Assembly (NCBI GenBank): GCA_965198025.1
Contig: OZ240237.1
Coordinates: 1,550,001 to 1,614,000, forward strand
Origin: CAYWWM01 sp965198025
Lineage (GTDB): Bacteria > Acidobacteriota > Terriglobia > 2-12-FULL-54-10
Length of the DNA: 64,000 nucleotides
Direction: 5' to 3'
Shown one piece after another: positions 9,391-17,834 of this stretch. Position 1 is the stretch's first letter; each line of letters opens with the position of its first letter. Under the pieces are notes generated by a model. It made no database searches, had not been told where the DNA came from, and saw only the letters and a program-made list of their open reading frames with translations. The position numbers and the translations under genes were made by a program.

Positions 9391-9818
9391 ACCCGGCCGA
9401 AGTTTTTGTGCCAGTAGATGTGCGACATATTATATCACCACTTGGTGTGTGAACCTGGGTTTAGAGCAGGGGTATAGGCCCCCGGCGCCGGGGACCTATA
9501 CCCCTGCGCGGCGTGCGACCGCACCGTGTTGTCCTGTTGCCGCCACGGCTGCGCGGCGTGCGACCGCACCGTGTTGTCCTGTTCGATGATGATCTGGGCC
9601 TCCTGCAACGAGTAGAAGATCTCCCCATTCAGGCATTCATCCCGCAACTTCCCATGGAAACTCTCACAGTACCCGTTCTCCCAGGGGCTGCCTGGTTCAA
9701 TGTATAGCGTTCCGGTCCCGAGCTTCCCCAGCCACTGGCGCAACCCCCGGGCCCATTGCTTCTTTGTCTGTAATTCGGTTGGCAGTTGCCAAGACAATAT
9801 CCCCATTTCTGTATACAC
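9391..9818 (-). pseudogene. IS3-family integrase C-terminal remnant
   Basis: The minus strand reads the end of an IS3-type OrfB: GTLYIEPGSPWENGYCESFH, GKLRDECLNGEIFYSLQEAQ, then a damaged NTVRPHSALGYR-like region and SPAPGAYTPALNPGS. The catalytic Glu lies in the ENGYCESF stretch; the upstream Asp residues are absent. A 45-bp tandem duplication inside it repeats QDNTVRSHAAQ. The outer end (GACCCGGCCGAAGTTTTTGTGCC near 9391, in two parts) resembles the ends seen at 13450 and 29229. It is inactive. Confidence 0.75.
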
Positions 9819-9885
9819 GGATGTTGATGAACCGTGTCCCTTCTTCAGAGTTAGTGTATTGCCAGTTCCTTATGCCCGGTGCCGT

Positions 9886-10081
9886 CGTGACCGCCGCCAT
9901 GGAGATCGTGGAAGACCACTTCCCGCCGCTCGCGGGCCAGCTCCCGAAGGACTACGAGCGCTTCGAGGACGATGTTCTGGAAGAGATGATACGGACCTTA
10001 CGATTCCGAGGCACTGGGCGGCAGGAACGCGGCGCGGAAACCGGCGCCGGAGCCCTCCCCTTCGGCGATCCGCAATTGTGA
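9886..10081 (+). pseudogene. Unrecognised coding scrap
   Basis: A plus frame reads MPGAVVTAAMEIVEDHFPPL, then AGQLPKDYERFEDDVLEEMI, ending at 10081. It looks protein-like but has no ribosome site, and both ends abut other debris. Family not recognised. Confidence 0.3.
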
Positions 10082-10103
10082 TACGCTCTCTCGGATGGTA
10101 TGA

Positions 10104-10214
10104 TCGAATTCACAACAAGAGCACGGCGACCATACAGACTATCTGGTGGGCGGCCACCTGCACCACGCGCACGGCGACCACTGCGACGACCACGGCGAGC
10201 TGTCCGGCGCCTAA
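10104..10214 (+). pseudogene. Fragment of a His-rich putative metal-binding protein
   Basis: A short plus frame after a TGA reads EHGDHTDYLVGGHLHHAHGD, then HCDDHGELSGA-stop. This dense His/Asp pattern is typical of small proteins linked to zinc or other metal handling. No start codon is visible; it is taken as a 3' remnant. A ZIP-like permease starts 139 bases downstream, so the two may have belonged together. Confidence 0.45.
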
Positions 10215-10352
10215 GACCAGCCCAGGGCGTCATTCATCGGGAGATTCGCAACGGATTGTGGGTCCCCCGTTGGCTCTGCCTACCGATGCGCGGCTCTGAT
10301 TTCGGGTCGGAGTCTCCAACCTGAGGTTCTCCGATTCGCGGGGCTCCCAGCC

Positions 10353-10943
10353 ATGGACCAGCTTGCTCTATCACTCGTCGCCCCGGTTCTGGGCGCCCTA
10401 CTATACGGGTGGCTCCATGAGCGGCCCCTTCGGATGACCCTGCTGGACCGCTTCATGTACCTAGCGGTGCCGGCCTTGGTCGCTTGGCAAGTGCTGCCGC
10501 ATGCTTGGGCTGAATACGGAATACTGTCGATCGGGGTTCTCCTGCTGGGCCTGGGTGCCCCCACCCTGATCGAACACTTTTCGCATTCGCTGGCACCCCA
10601 CATGGACAACATGGCCCTGCTGGGCGGTCTGTCCGGGCTCTTGTTGCACGCGCTTCTTGAGGGAGCGGCGCTCGCTGCTCCCGAGGCGCGCGTGTCGACA
10701 GTGGTGTTTCTGCACAGGATTCCGGTCGGCCTGATGATCTGGTGGGTGGTCCGGCCTCTACACGGCTTCTGGAATGCCGCGCTCTGCATCGGGGTGATTC
10801 TTGCCGCAACGGTTGTGGGTTACGCCGTCGGCGCGCGGCTCCTCGAGGACGGTCATGAAGGCGTGGAACTCTATCAGGCGTTTGTGGGCGGGTCGCTACT
10901 GCACACCGTGTTCCACAAGGGCCGGCATTCCCATAGGCACTAG
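10353..10943 (+). CDS. ZIP-like membrane permease, putative metal transporter
   Basis: 196 residues with about six membrane segments. Three family-like motifs occur in order: LLLHALLEGAALA (His...Glu-Gly), FLHRIPVGLMIWW (His...Pro-x-Gly) and AFVGGSLLHTVFHKGRHSHRH at the C-terminus. These resemble the metal-site helices of ZIP permeases but in a shorter protein, so the fold call is moderate. The preceding His-rich scrap supports a metal role. The stop at 10941-10943 directly abuts a phosphatase fragment, a sign of rearranged DNA. Direction of transport and metal are unknown. Confidence 0.65.
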   Translation: MDQLALSLVAPVLGALLYGWLHERPLRMTLLDRFMYLAVPALVAWQVLPHAWAEYGILSIGVLLLGLGAPTLIEHFSHSLAPHMDNMALLGGLSGLLLHALLEGAALAAPEARVSTVVFLHRIPVGLMIWWVVRPLHGFWNAALCIGVILAATVVGYAVGARLLEDGHEGVELYQAFVGGSLLHTVFHKGRHSHRH

Positions 10944-11180
10944 CAGGGGCAAACGCTGTTTCTGTATGCGGACGGCCTCACCGACATGACGAACCGCCAC
11001 AGCGACCTGTTCAGCAAGGAGCGGCTGGAGGAAACCCTGTACGGTTCATCATGGCAATCGCCCGAGGAGATCGGCAACAACGTCTGGGATCAGATCGGGG
11101 ACTTTCCGGCCGGCACCACGGCCGCCGTCAACATGAGGAAGAACCGTTTGATCTGGAAGCGCGATCTGCAGTCCGCATAG
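10944..11180 (+). pseudogene. C-terminal fragment of an RsbU/SpoIIE-type PP2C phosphatase
   Basis: The frame starts immediately after the previous stop and reads QGQTLFLYADGLTDMTNRHS, then LFSKERLEETL, matching the last metal-site segment (GDxLxLYTDGxTEA) of SpoIIE/RsbU serine phosphatases. No start codon or upstream catalytic half is present. In partner-switching systems these enzymes dephosphorylate STAS proteins, and a STAS gene follows at 11235, so a regulatory pair has decayed here. Confidence 0.65.
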
Positions 11181-11234
11181 ATAATAGCCATCACATGGTT
11201 GGGGATCGCTCCCGATCCGAGGGGAACCGTGTCA

Positions 11235-11574
11235 ATGAACATTCAAGTGGTTGAAGAACGAGACAACGACGTTCTCGTGCTGCTGCCGGTCGACCGGATC
11301 GACAGCTCGAACGCAGCGGGATTCGAATCCATCATCACAAATCACATCAGCAACGGCGAACTGCGCTTGATCTTCGATTTCAGCCGTCTGAACTTCATTA
11401 GCAGTTCTTGGCCTGAGAGTGCTTCTGATCGCAGCCAAGAGGCTCAGCGCAACCCAGGGGAAGCTCGTCCTGTGCGGCATGCAGGAGCACATCCAGGAAG
11501 TGTTCACGATCAGCGGATTCGATAAGCTGATCCCGATCCGTGAGTCCCGCAAGGCTTCCATGAATCTGTTCTGA
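11235..11574 (+). pseudogene. STAS-domain anti-sigma factor antagonist, frameshifted
   Basis: The start MNIQVVEERDNDVLVLLPVD lies 11 bases after GAGGGG. The domain runs to DFSRLNFISSS in one frame and continues in another as LRVLLIAAKRLSATQGKLVL, CGMQEHIQEVFTISGFDKLI, ending at 11574. One extra T near 11409 would explain the break at the conserved phosphorylatable-Ser loop (ISSxGLRVLL). Otherwise it is a full-length (about 112 residue) RsbV-like protein. It could be a real pseudogene or a base error. Confidence 0.72.
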
Positions 11575-11641
11575 TCAATCGAGAACTTCAACGGCTCGAT
11601 ATTGAGGATCTTGGAGCCCTACGCAATCAGGGGTCGTACAA

Positions 11642-12382
11642 TCACCGCTTCGAAGTGCTAAAGGCGGTGAGCGGCGCGTGGGTCAGGAAGTCATCCCAGT
11701 AGGGATCGTCCCGCTCACTCGGCTCCAGCATAGCGTTGACCCAGCGGAAGTCGTCGAAGCCGGCTGCGCGCGCAGCTGCCTCGTAAGTGCCCGGTGCGAG
11801 GTAGTAGTTATCGAACTCAAACACCTGGCCGTCGTGGTTGGTTATGTGGTAGTGGATAGCGTCACCCTCGCTCGCAGGATACGCGCAGGTCCGCTCAAGC
11901 CCGTACTTCGCCAGCGATACGCCCGGCCGGGGCGGGTTGCGGATGTTGTCGTTGAATCCAACGAGCCGACCGCCTGACCGCAGCGCACGGAAGCAGGCAC
12001 GGCAAAAACGGTCCAAATCCTCTCTGGTGCGGGCATAGTTCAGCAGATAGACAGCCGTCACGATGTCAACCGGCTTGGCTGGCGTGAATGCCGCTGCGTC
12101 CTCTCGGACGTACCGACAGCCCAGCGGATCCACACGTTCCTCAGCCTCGGCCAGCTCGATCATCGCCTGCGAGATATCGACGCCGGTCACCTCCGCCGCG
12201 CCCAACCGTTTGAACTGGCGGGCGTAGACGCCTTCGCCGCACGCTAGGTCCAGCACCGTCCGCCCCCGCAGATCGCCTAGCACCTCGAACAGGGTGTACC
12301 GCTCGATGTAGTGGCGGAACAAGAGCCACTTGGACTCACGATAGAGATTGGCGATGGCATCGTACTTATGCTGTCCGGTCAT
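11642..12382 (-). CDS. Class I SAM-dependent methyltransferase
   Basis: 246 residues from the ATG at 12382, preferred over 12412 because GGGGGGC sits at the right distance before it. Motif I reads VLDLACGEGVYARQF, followed by EVTGVDISQAMIELA (acidic residue of the SAM ribose site) and DIVTAVYLLNYA. A C-terminal cap ends in FLTHAPLTAFSTSKR. It resembles UbiE/Coq5-like small-molecule methyltransferases; substrate unknown. A truncated paralogue lies 1.3 kb away at 13645-14033, on the same strand, separated by IS debris, suggesting an old tandem duplication. Confidence 0.88.
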   Translation of the reverse strand: MTGQHKYDAIANLYRESKWLLFRHYIERYTLFEVLGDLRGRTVLDLACGEGVYARQFKRLGAAEVTGVDISQAMIELAEAEERVDPLGCRYVREDAAAFTPAKPVDIVTAVYLLNYARTREDLDRFCRACFRALRSGGRLVGFNDNIRNPPRPGVSLAKYGLERTCAYPASEGDAIHYHITNHDGQVFEFDNYYLAPGTYEAAARAAGFDDFRWVNAMLEPSERDDPYWDDFLTHAPLTAFSTSKR

Positions 12383-12534
12383 GGCAACGCCCCCCTGTTG
12401 CGGTGCGGTCAATCAGCGCTGTGCATCCCCTTGGAGATTGGGAGGGCTCGGATTCATTATATTATGACGAGTCGATGCATGGGTATTTTGGCGGATGGGC
12501 GCGGCATCGTGCTCCTGGTGGTCGAGTGAACTTC

Positions 12535-12700
12535 TTGTCGCGCACGACAGGTAGAAGATTTCTCCGTTCCGGCATTCATCCCGCAACTTCTCATGGAAAC
12601 TCTCGCAGTACCCGTTCTCCCAGGGGACTTACTGGTGCGATGTATAACGTTCCGGTCCCGAGCTTCCTCAGCCACTGGCGGTGGCCATCTCGAAAAGAAC
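12535..12700 (-). pseudogene. IS3-family integrase scrap
   Basis: The minus strand reads LRKLGTGTLYIAPVSPLGER, then VLREF and, in another frame, remnants of EIFYLS. This is the same region as the 9435-9818 remnant (GTLYIEPGSPWENG) but more damaged. It has no start, no catalytic core and no element end; it is debris only. Confidence 0.55.
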
Positions 12701-12865
12701 GAACTGAATGAACTCGCTCTTCGGACCTTGGGCGAGTGCTGCGGCAGGACAGATGCTGGCCGGCGTCGCTTGGACCCTGTTGTCCGCAGCCCATGATGCG
12801 TGCTAATCTCCCTTCGGAGCGCGGTTCGACCACGATGCGGCCCACGTCTTCGAACGGGAGGCGAG

Positions 12866-13279
12866 ATGAAGAACTTTCTGACCCATATCTGGACCGGCCG
12901 GATCCTCGTGATCACCGGTTTCCTGCTCGGCTACAACAGCCTGAGCGCGACGGTCACGCACATCGGCAACGACGCGTTCCTGCTGGTGGGCGGCACGCAA
13001 ACCCATAGCTGGCATCACTTCCTGAGAGAGCTTGGCGGGGATTTCGGCGCCATGGCGGCGATCCTGGTAATCCTGTTCGCGCCGCTGGGCGCGAGAACGC
13101 GGGTTTCCTGGTGGGTGATGCTGATACTCATGATCGGGTTCTACGCGCCGTTCTGGGTCGGGACGCCGTTCATGCCCGAGCTGGGCGCCCCGAGCATGGA
13201 CGCGGAAATCAATCACCTGATGATGGCGGTGCCGGCGCTGGTCGGGTGCTTTCTCTCGAGGAGACACTTCGCGGCATGA
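12866..13279 (+). CDS. Small membrane protein of unknown function
   Basis: 137 residues. The ATG at 12866 follows GGGAGGCGAG. Roughly four hydrophobic segments: ILVITGFLLGYNSLSATV, FGAMAAILVILFAPLGA, WWVMLILMIGFYAPFWVG and LMMAVPALVGCFLSRRH. No family recognised. The intact frame and good ribosome site make it a likely real gene in an otherwise decayed region. Confidence 0.65.
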   Translation: MKNFLTHIWTGRILVITGFLLGYNSLSATVTHIGNDAFLLVGGTQTHSWHHFLRELGGDFGAMAAILVILFAPLGARTRVSWWVMLILMIGFYAPFWVGTPFMPELGAPSMDAEINHLMMAVPALVGCFLSRRHFAA

Positions 13280-13302
13280 ACGCCGCGGGAATCCAAGAAG
13301 AA

Positions 13303-13473
13303 CGGTCCTAAAACACTGGACGGCGATCTTGATCGTGCTCGGCATTTCCGCCGCGCCGTTGATCCCACAAGAGAACGGGCAACCGGCGACCGAAGTCCTC
13401 GATTCGCTGGACCTGGAGGGGAACCAGACCTTCATGGGCGGGGTTGATCAGACCGAGTTTTTTTACCAGTAGA
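13303..13473 (+). pseudogene. N-terminal fragment of an exported protein, cut by an IS end
   Basis: The plus frame reads LKHWTAILIVLGISAAPLIP (signal-like), then NGQPATEVLDSLDLEGNQTF and MGGVDQTE, where the inverted-repeat element begins. No ATG is in frame and the rest is missing. Unrecognised family. Confidence 0.3.
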
Positions 13474-13644
13474 TGTGAGACATATTACATCACCACTTGG
13501 GGTTGTGAACCTGAGTTTAGAACAGGCGTATAGGGCCCCCGGCGCCGGGGGCCTGTAATCTATTCCCTTCCCCAAAACTAGTTTCACAACCACAGGCTGT
13601 CATGTAAACTCTCTCACAACGACTGGTACAAAAAATCGGCTTGG
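13447..13644. repeat. About 100-bp imperfect inverted repeat made of two facing IS ends
   Basis: Both halves run outward from the perfect palindrome GGCCCCCGGCGCCGGGGGCC centred near 13541. Shared blocks, read outward, are GGTTGTGAA, TTACAT, TGTGAGA, TACCAGT and GACC. The left arm also matches the IS3 remnant end at 9391-9500. It appears to be two related IS3 3' ends joined tail to tail, which can fold into a hairpin nearly 200 nt long. It truncates both neighbours (13303 and 13645). Confidence 0.6.
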
Positions 13645-14033
13645 TCAGACATGGCAGAATCGCCGGAGCTGCTCACCAGTTCTGGCGTAGTTGAGCAGGT
13701 ACATCGCTACCACGAGGTCGACCTGCTCCTCAGGCTCGAACGCCGCAACGTCCGCCTGTATGTATTTGCAACCGAGTGGATGGCGTCTTTCTTCGTCTTC
13801 GGCGAGTCGAGTCATCGCCGCCGAGATGTCGACGCCCGTGACCTGCGACGCGCCAGCCTGCTTGAGCAGGCGCCTATAAAACCCGTCCCCGCAGGCCAGG
13901 TCGAGGACCTTTCTCCCTCGCACGTCGCCTAACAATTCGAACAGGGTGTACCGCTCGACGTACTCCCAGAACGGCAGATGCTTTGAGTCTCGGTACTCTT
14001 CGGCGATCTCGTCGTATGCTTCCGCGTGATCCC
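13645..14033 (-). pseudogene. Truncated SAM-dependent methyltransferase
   Basis: The minus frame begins at QLRDHAEAYDEIAEEYRDSK with no ATG, GTG or TTG, overlapping the end of the upstream membrane-protein gene. It continues through RGRKVLDLACGDGFYRRLLK (motif I) and VTGVDISAAMTRLAEDEERR and stops at LRRFCHV where the inverted repeat begins. It is homologous to the methyltransferase at 11642 (similar SKxLxF..Y.ERYTLFE segment) but lacks the C-terminal half. Most likely inactive. Confidence 0.75.
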
Positions 14034-14927
14034 TCAGTTGCCGAACCGTCGTTTGAACGTCAGCGCCAGGGTCCAGTCGCGCGCACCGGTGAACCTATTG
14101 TGGTTACGCAACCCAGGGTCCTCGGCATGCCATGGGTGTGACGCGTATGTACCGGAAGCTTCTATGGCTCCCAGCATCGAGTAGCTCAGCCGCAGACCCA
14201 GCAGCGTCCGGTCGTTGAGGCGGTAGTCGGCTCCGGCGTGCAGGTGCGCGGCCGGAACCGTGTCGTATATATCCTCCTCCTGGAGGCTGTTGTAGAACGA
14301 CAGGGGCGGATCGTAGGCCGGAGCGTTGGCCGAGGTGTCTCCGTATCGGGTCGAGAACCGCAAGCCCGACACGGTGACGAACGCTGGACCGACCCCGATT
14401 CCCAGGTACGGCACGATCGGACCGGTCGTGATTGGAAAATCGTAATAGGCCTGCAACGCCAGCGTCCTCACCCGCAAGTGATCGATCGAGGCCTGAGCGT
14501 TCGAGACGACCGACCTGCCAGACCGCGCGCCAATGGGCGTTCCGTCGTAGTAGGTGATTCCGCGGAACATCTGGTCGAGCCCGTTCTTCTGCTGCGCCAG
14601 CGAGAGCTCCAGGCGGTAGCGGTCGAAAATGCGGCCCACGACGATTTCGTGCCGGGCGCCGACCGAGCCACCAACCGTGTAACGCCAACGGTATCCGGAT
14701 ATTGGCGGAGTGGGATCGGCATTGAAACATGCGTCGGTCGGATAGCAGATCGCTTCCCGATTCCAGCCTTCCTGATCGAGTGCGGAGGCCCAACTCGCTC
14801 CAATGCTCCCACCCACGTACCATCCAAAACGTGGGGGATCTCCGGCCGTGCCTTGTGCCCATACCGGGGCTAGGGAACCGAGGATGAAGATGCACCCGTT
14901 GACAAATGCCGCGGTCAATAAACGCAT
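14034..14927 (-). CDS. Outer-membrane beta-barrel protein
   Basis: 297 residues with a signal peptide (MRLLTAAFVNGCIFILGSLA, cleavage probably near AQG). Alternating barrel-like strands follow: FGWYVGGSIGASWASALD, YRWRYTVGGSVGARHEI, LQAYYDFPITTGPIVPYLGI, ending DWTLALTFKRRFGN. It looks like a porin-like or OmpW/OmpA-barrel type surface protein. A Cys pair (CYPTDAC) lies in an early loop. No enzyme motif. Function unknown; outer-membrane location inferred from strand pattern. Confidence 0.75.
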   Translation of the reverse strand: MRLLTAAFVNGCIFILGSLAPVWAQGTAGDPPRFGWYVGGSIGASWASALDQEGWNREAICYPTDACFNADPTPPISGYRWRYTVGGSVGARHEIVVGRIFDRYRLELSLAQQKNGLDQMFRGITYYDGTPIGARSGRSVVSNAQASIDHLRVRTLALQAYYDFPITTGPIVPYLGIGVGPAFVTVSGLRFSTRYGDTSANAPAYDPPLSFYNSLQEEDIYDTVPAAHLHAGADYRLNDRTLLGLRLSYSMLGAIEASGTYASHPWHAEDPGLRNHNRFTGARDWTLALTFKRRFGN

Positions 14928-15114
14928 TGTGGTATTTTATCTCCGTTCCCCGTCCCGAAGCCTCTGGGGGTTCCTTGTCATTTCATCCGAGACGACGATC
15001 CAAAGGCCTCACGATTGTCGGCAGTCGTGGGGGCACCCATTGACAAATTAATCATTTACGGAATTTCCTAGATTAAGGTGTTGACAACCGGCAACCTGGA
15101 TCTTTCCATATTAC

Positions 15115-15524
15115 CTAACCTCAACCTCATTGGAAACATGGTGGTGAAGCTGCCGCCTGGATTGAAGCGTAGGGCAACGATGACGGGACCAAGGTTGGCT
15201 TCTAGCTGATTTGCCACAGATACTTTCAGAACTCCCGCTCGGCCTCAATGAACCGCGAGGCGGAAGGGTCACTGGAAGCGTGCTTTCGCCTTCTGGGGTG
15301 CCGCCTTTGAGTCGCGGAAAAAGAGGATTCCCCTGATAATTTAAGGCATAAAGGGTCACTCGCCTGGCAACATTTTGCATATTGACCAAGATAAGAGAAG
15401 ATGTCCAGCCCTGCCCATCAGCAATGTGCCCGATGGAATTATTACCTGGGACCAGCCATAGCGCTTTCCTTTGATCCTCTGCAAATGAAGCTAGAGCCAA
15501 TAGAAAAAACAGGGCCGTTGCCAA
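15115..15524 (-). pseudogene. Short secreted protein of the ADGxGW..LVN type, frameshifted
   Basis: A TTG-initiated signal-like segment (ATALFFLLALASFAED) is followed by IGHIADGQGWTSSLILVNMQ and LYALNYQGNPLF, a pattern common in secreted Acidobacteriota proteins. Near 15250 the frame breaks: the natural continuation VLKVSVANQLEANLGPVIVA, then LRFNPGGSFTTMFPMRLR ends at 15115 in another frame. One indel would restore a roughly 136-residue protein. Role unknown. Confidence 0.5.
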
Positions 15525-15737
15525 TATAATGCCTGTCTCATGGTTCTTCCTGTTTGCTCTTGAATCCTGGCGGTGGATATGGCCGCTGGGTCGGTTGTCA
15601 AGACCTTAATCCAGGAAATTCCGAACTAATTTAATGAACGAAACACTAGGTAATCCATTCGGTCTCGCGACTTGGTCCAGCCGAGCGGTACGAGGGCGTG
15701 GTCGCACGAAGGCCGAACCGGCCGATGCCGTCGTTAG

Positions 15738-17003
15738 CTACCGGACAATGAGGACCTGACCGGCATAGATCCGGCTGTTGCGCAGCCCGTTCAGCTGCAT
15801 CAGCTCGCGGATCCCAAGGCCGAACATCCGGGCGATGCGCGACAGCGTGTCGCCCCGTTGGACGCGATACCCACCATCGCTACTGACTTGGCCTGAGCCG
15901 GAACTAACGACCAATGTCTCACCCGCGAAGATCCGGTCCGAGGGAAGCCGGTTGAACGCCACTAACGCTCTGACGGAAGTTCCATACCGCCGGGCGATCT
16001 CCGACAGCGTGTCGCCCGGACGGACACGATGTCTCTTCCCGTCGCCGCCCTCCAGGGGGGCTCTCGCCATGGTCCGCGCGGCTGGGTAGCTGAAATCCCG
16101 GGGCTGGTCAAGCGTCAGCGGACCGAAGTAGCGCTCGTAGTTCTGGTAAACGCGGACGGCGGCCAGGAACTCCGGGTAGAAGTTCTTCGAGGCGTACTTG
16201 AATGCACGCCCCCTGTACTTGCGGATGATCTCCGCCATGTCGGATCCGTGCAGGCGGCGCGCGCGCAGCATTCCCCCTCGTCCGTGGTTATAAGCGGTGA
16301 TCGCAAGGGGCCAGGATTGGAGTTGCTCGTAGTTGCCCCGGAGTAGCTTCGCCGCCGCACGCGTGGAGATCGCCGGGTTCAGACGGTCGTCGCGGCCGCG
16401 AGCCACACGCATGTACAGACGGCCGGTCCCTCGGGTGAACTGCCAGATGCCGGCGGCGCCCGCATGGGAATACGCAGCGTTCTCATAGGACGACTCGATC
16501 AAGGGCAGCAGCGCCAGGATCGGCGGCACTCCTTCGCTCTCGAGCACCTCTTCGAAATAGGGGAGGTACCGGCCCGAGCGAATGACCCCGGCGCGGAAGC
16601 GCTCCTTGATACCGCGCTGCACGTGGATCCGGTTCATCAGAACGGCGATATTGCCCGCCGTCATTCCCACGCCTTCGGCTTCGATCCGGTTGTAGAAGAC
16701 CCGCGCCTGCGCACTGAGTCCTTCGGGTGTGTCAATGCCTCGCCGCACCTCGTTCAGCAGGCGGCGCACGCGCGCGACGCCCGACCGGCGCGACTTCTCG
16801 TCGCCCACGTCGTAGATCAGATTGACCCGCTCGGTATCGTGGATGATGCGGCTGTCCTTGCCATAGATCGTGAAGACCTTTTCCCAGAACGCGATCCGAT
16901 CTTCGAGTCCGGTTTCCGGAAAACCCGGAATTTCGGCCAGCGCGGACACTGGAGAAATCGCCTGAACGATGAGGAGTGGAAGCAGCCAACCGAAGATTTT
17001 CAT
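15738..17003 (-). CDS. mltD: MltD-like membrane-bound lytic transglycosylase with two LysM domains
   Basis: 421 residues from the ATG at 17003. Signal peptide (KIFGWLLPLLIVQAI), then an SLT/GH23 domain at about 145-260: catalytic Glu in LPLIESSYENAAYSHAGA, then GIWQFTRGTGRLYM and ITAYNHG. Two LysM modules close the protein (HRVRPGDTLSEIARRYGTS and YRVQRGDTLSRIARMFGLG), ending at ILIVR-like VLIVR. It would cleave murein glycan strands to 1,6-anhydro products while LysM holds the wall. A TATAAT box lies six bases before this ATG, suggesting a leaderless message. Confidence 0.92.
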   Translation of the reverse strand: MKIFGWLLPLLIVQAISPVSALAEIPGFPETGLEDRIAFWEKVFTIYGKDSRIIHDTERVNLIYDVGDEKSRRSGVARVRRLLNEVRRGIDTPEGLSAQARVFYNRIEAEGVGMTAGNIAVLMNRIHVQRGIKERFRAGVIRSGRYLPYFEEVLESEGVPPILALLPLIESSYENAAYSHAGAAGIWQFTRGTGRLYMRVARGRDDRLNPAISTRAAAKLLRGNYEQLQSWPLAITAYNHGRGGMLRARRLHGSDMAEIIRKYRGRAFKYASKNFYPEFLAAVRVYQNYERYFGPLTLDQPRDFSYPAARTMARAPLEGGDGKRHRVRPGDTLSEIARRYGTSVRALVAFNRLPSDRIFAGETLVVSSGSGQVSSDGGYRVQRGDTLSRIARMFGLGIRELMQLNGLRNSRIYAGQVLIVR

Positions 17004-17009
17004 TGGGGA

Positions 17010-17015
17010 ATTATA
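17010..17015 (-). promoter_or_regulatory. -10 box placed for leaderless transcription of the mltD-like gene
   Basis: TATAAT followed by TCCCCA and then ATG puts the expected start of transcription at or one base from the A of the ATG. No ribosome site precedes the ATG, and no clear -35 box is seen. Confidence 0.45.
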
Positions 17016-17040
17016 CACGATTTTACCTTAACCAAATTCT

Positions 17041-17834
17041 TACTGGGCTTGTTATTCCGCTGGTGATTCTTGCGGTACTGCCAACCGCTTGGAGGGGAAA
17101 CAGCGCCGGTTAGAACTGCTCTGTTTTGTACTTTCGGGTCGACATGCCCGGCTTTCCTTCTTCGTGAGATTCTCTCTCACTTCAGCTGATACAAAATGGC
17201 CGGTCAGGCCAAGACAGCGTCTCAGGTTTGAGGCAACTCTAGGAGCATATTTTGAAGCCTATTAGTATTTGATACATTAGAATCAAACATTTAGATTCTA
17301 TTTGGTGAAGACGGGAGCCCCTGGCAGTCGAGTCGGCGCGTGGAACACAGGGCCGCTACTCGGGCCGCAGGACACCCTGTTTGGAGGGGGCGCTCCATCC
17401 CATCAGATTTTCCTGGATCGGCACGTGCGGGTCCAGTTATCTGAAGATGACAACAGAAGAATGAGAGAACTAGTAGAAATCTTTTCTGTAACATCAAAGG
17501 TGCAAAGTCTGTTACACCCCCCTTTCGTTCCTGTAACATCCTGGATCGTGCGCTGTAACACCTAAAACGTCTCGTTAGTCCTCGGCTTTCGGAACACTCC
17601 TAGAAGTTCTCTGCGCGGCTCTTAAACCCGTCCTCAATTGTGGCAAACGGCTCGCCCGCCAAGTGGCGTAGCCGTCAATCGAGACGCCTTCCTTCACTCG
17701 CATCTCGGGGAGCTTTTTCAGTTTCACCAAGTGCTTAAGGGCTGCGTTGAATCCCCCTGCTGCCCTCCCCAAGAACTGGACCGTTTTCAGTGCGAGATTT
17801 CCTGGATTAAGGTAGAGACCAGGAAGGAGCGGAC
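17041..17834. other. Gene-free stretch upstream of the IS3 element
   Basis: No convincing gene on either strand; short frames lack ribosome sites and recognisable motifs. The part near 17250-17310 is AT-rich with the inverted repeat AGAATC/GATTCT. Phased repeats at 17486-17562 are listed separately. Confidence 0.5.
17486..17562 (+). repeat. Four phased CTGTAACA/CTGTTACA repeats
   Basis: CTGTAACATC (17486), CTGTTACACC (17509), CTGTAACATC (17531) and CTGTAACACC (17553) recur every 22-23 bases, about two helical turns. Such phasing suits a protein-binding iteron array (replication initiator or recombinase). It lies 1.4 kb from an integrase fragment. Confidence 0.45.

Noticed and set aside
13531..13550. 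GC palindrome as an intrinsic terminator
   Set aside because: It has no T-tract and is explained as the meeting point of two IS3 ends, the arm sequence coding for the integrase tail.
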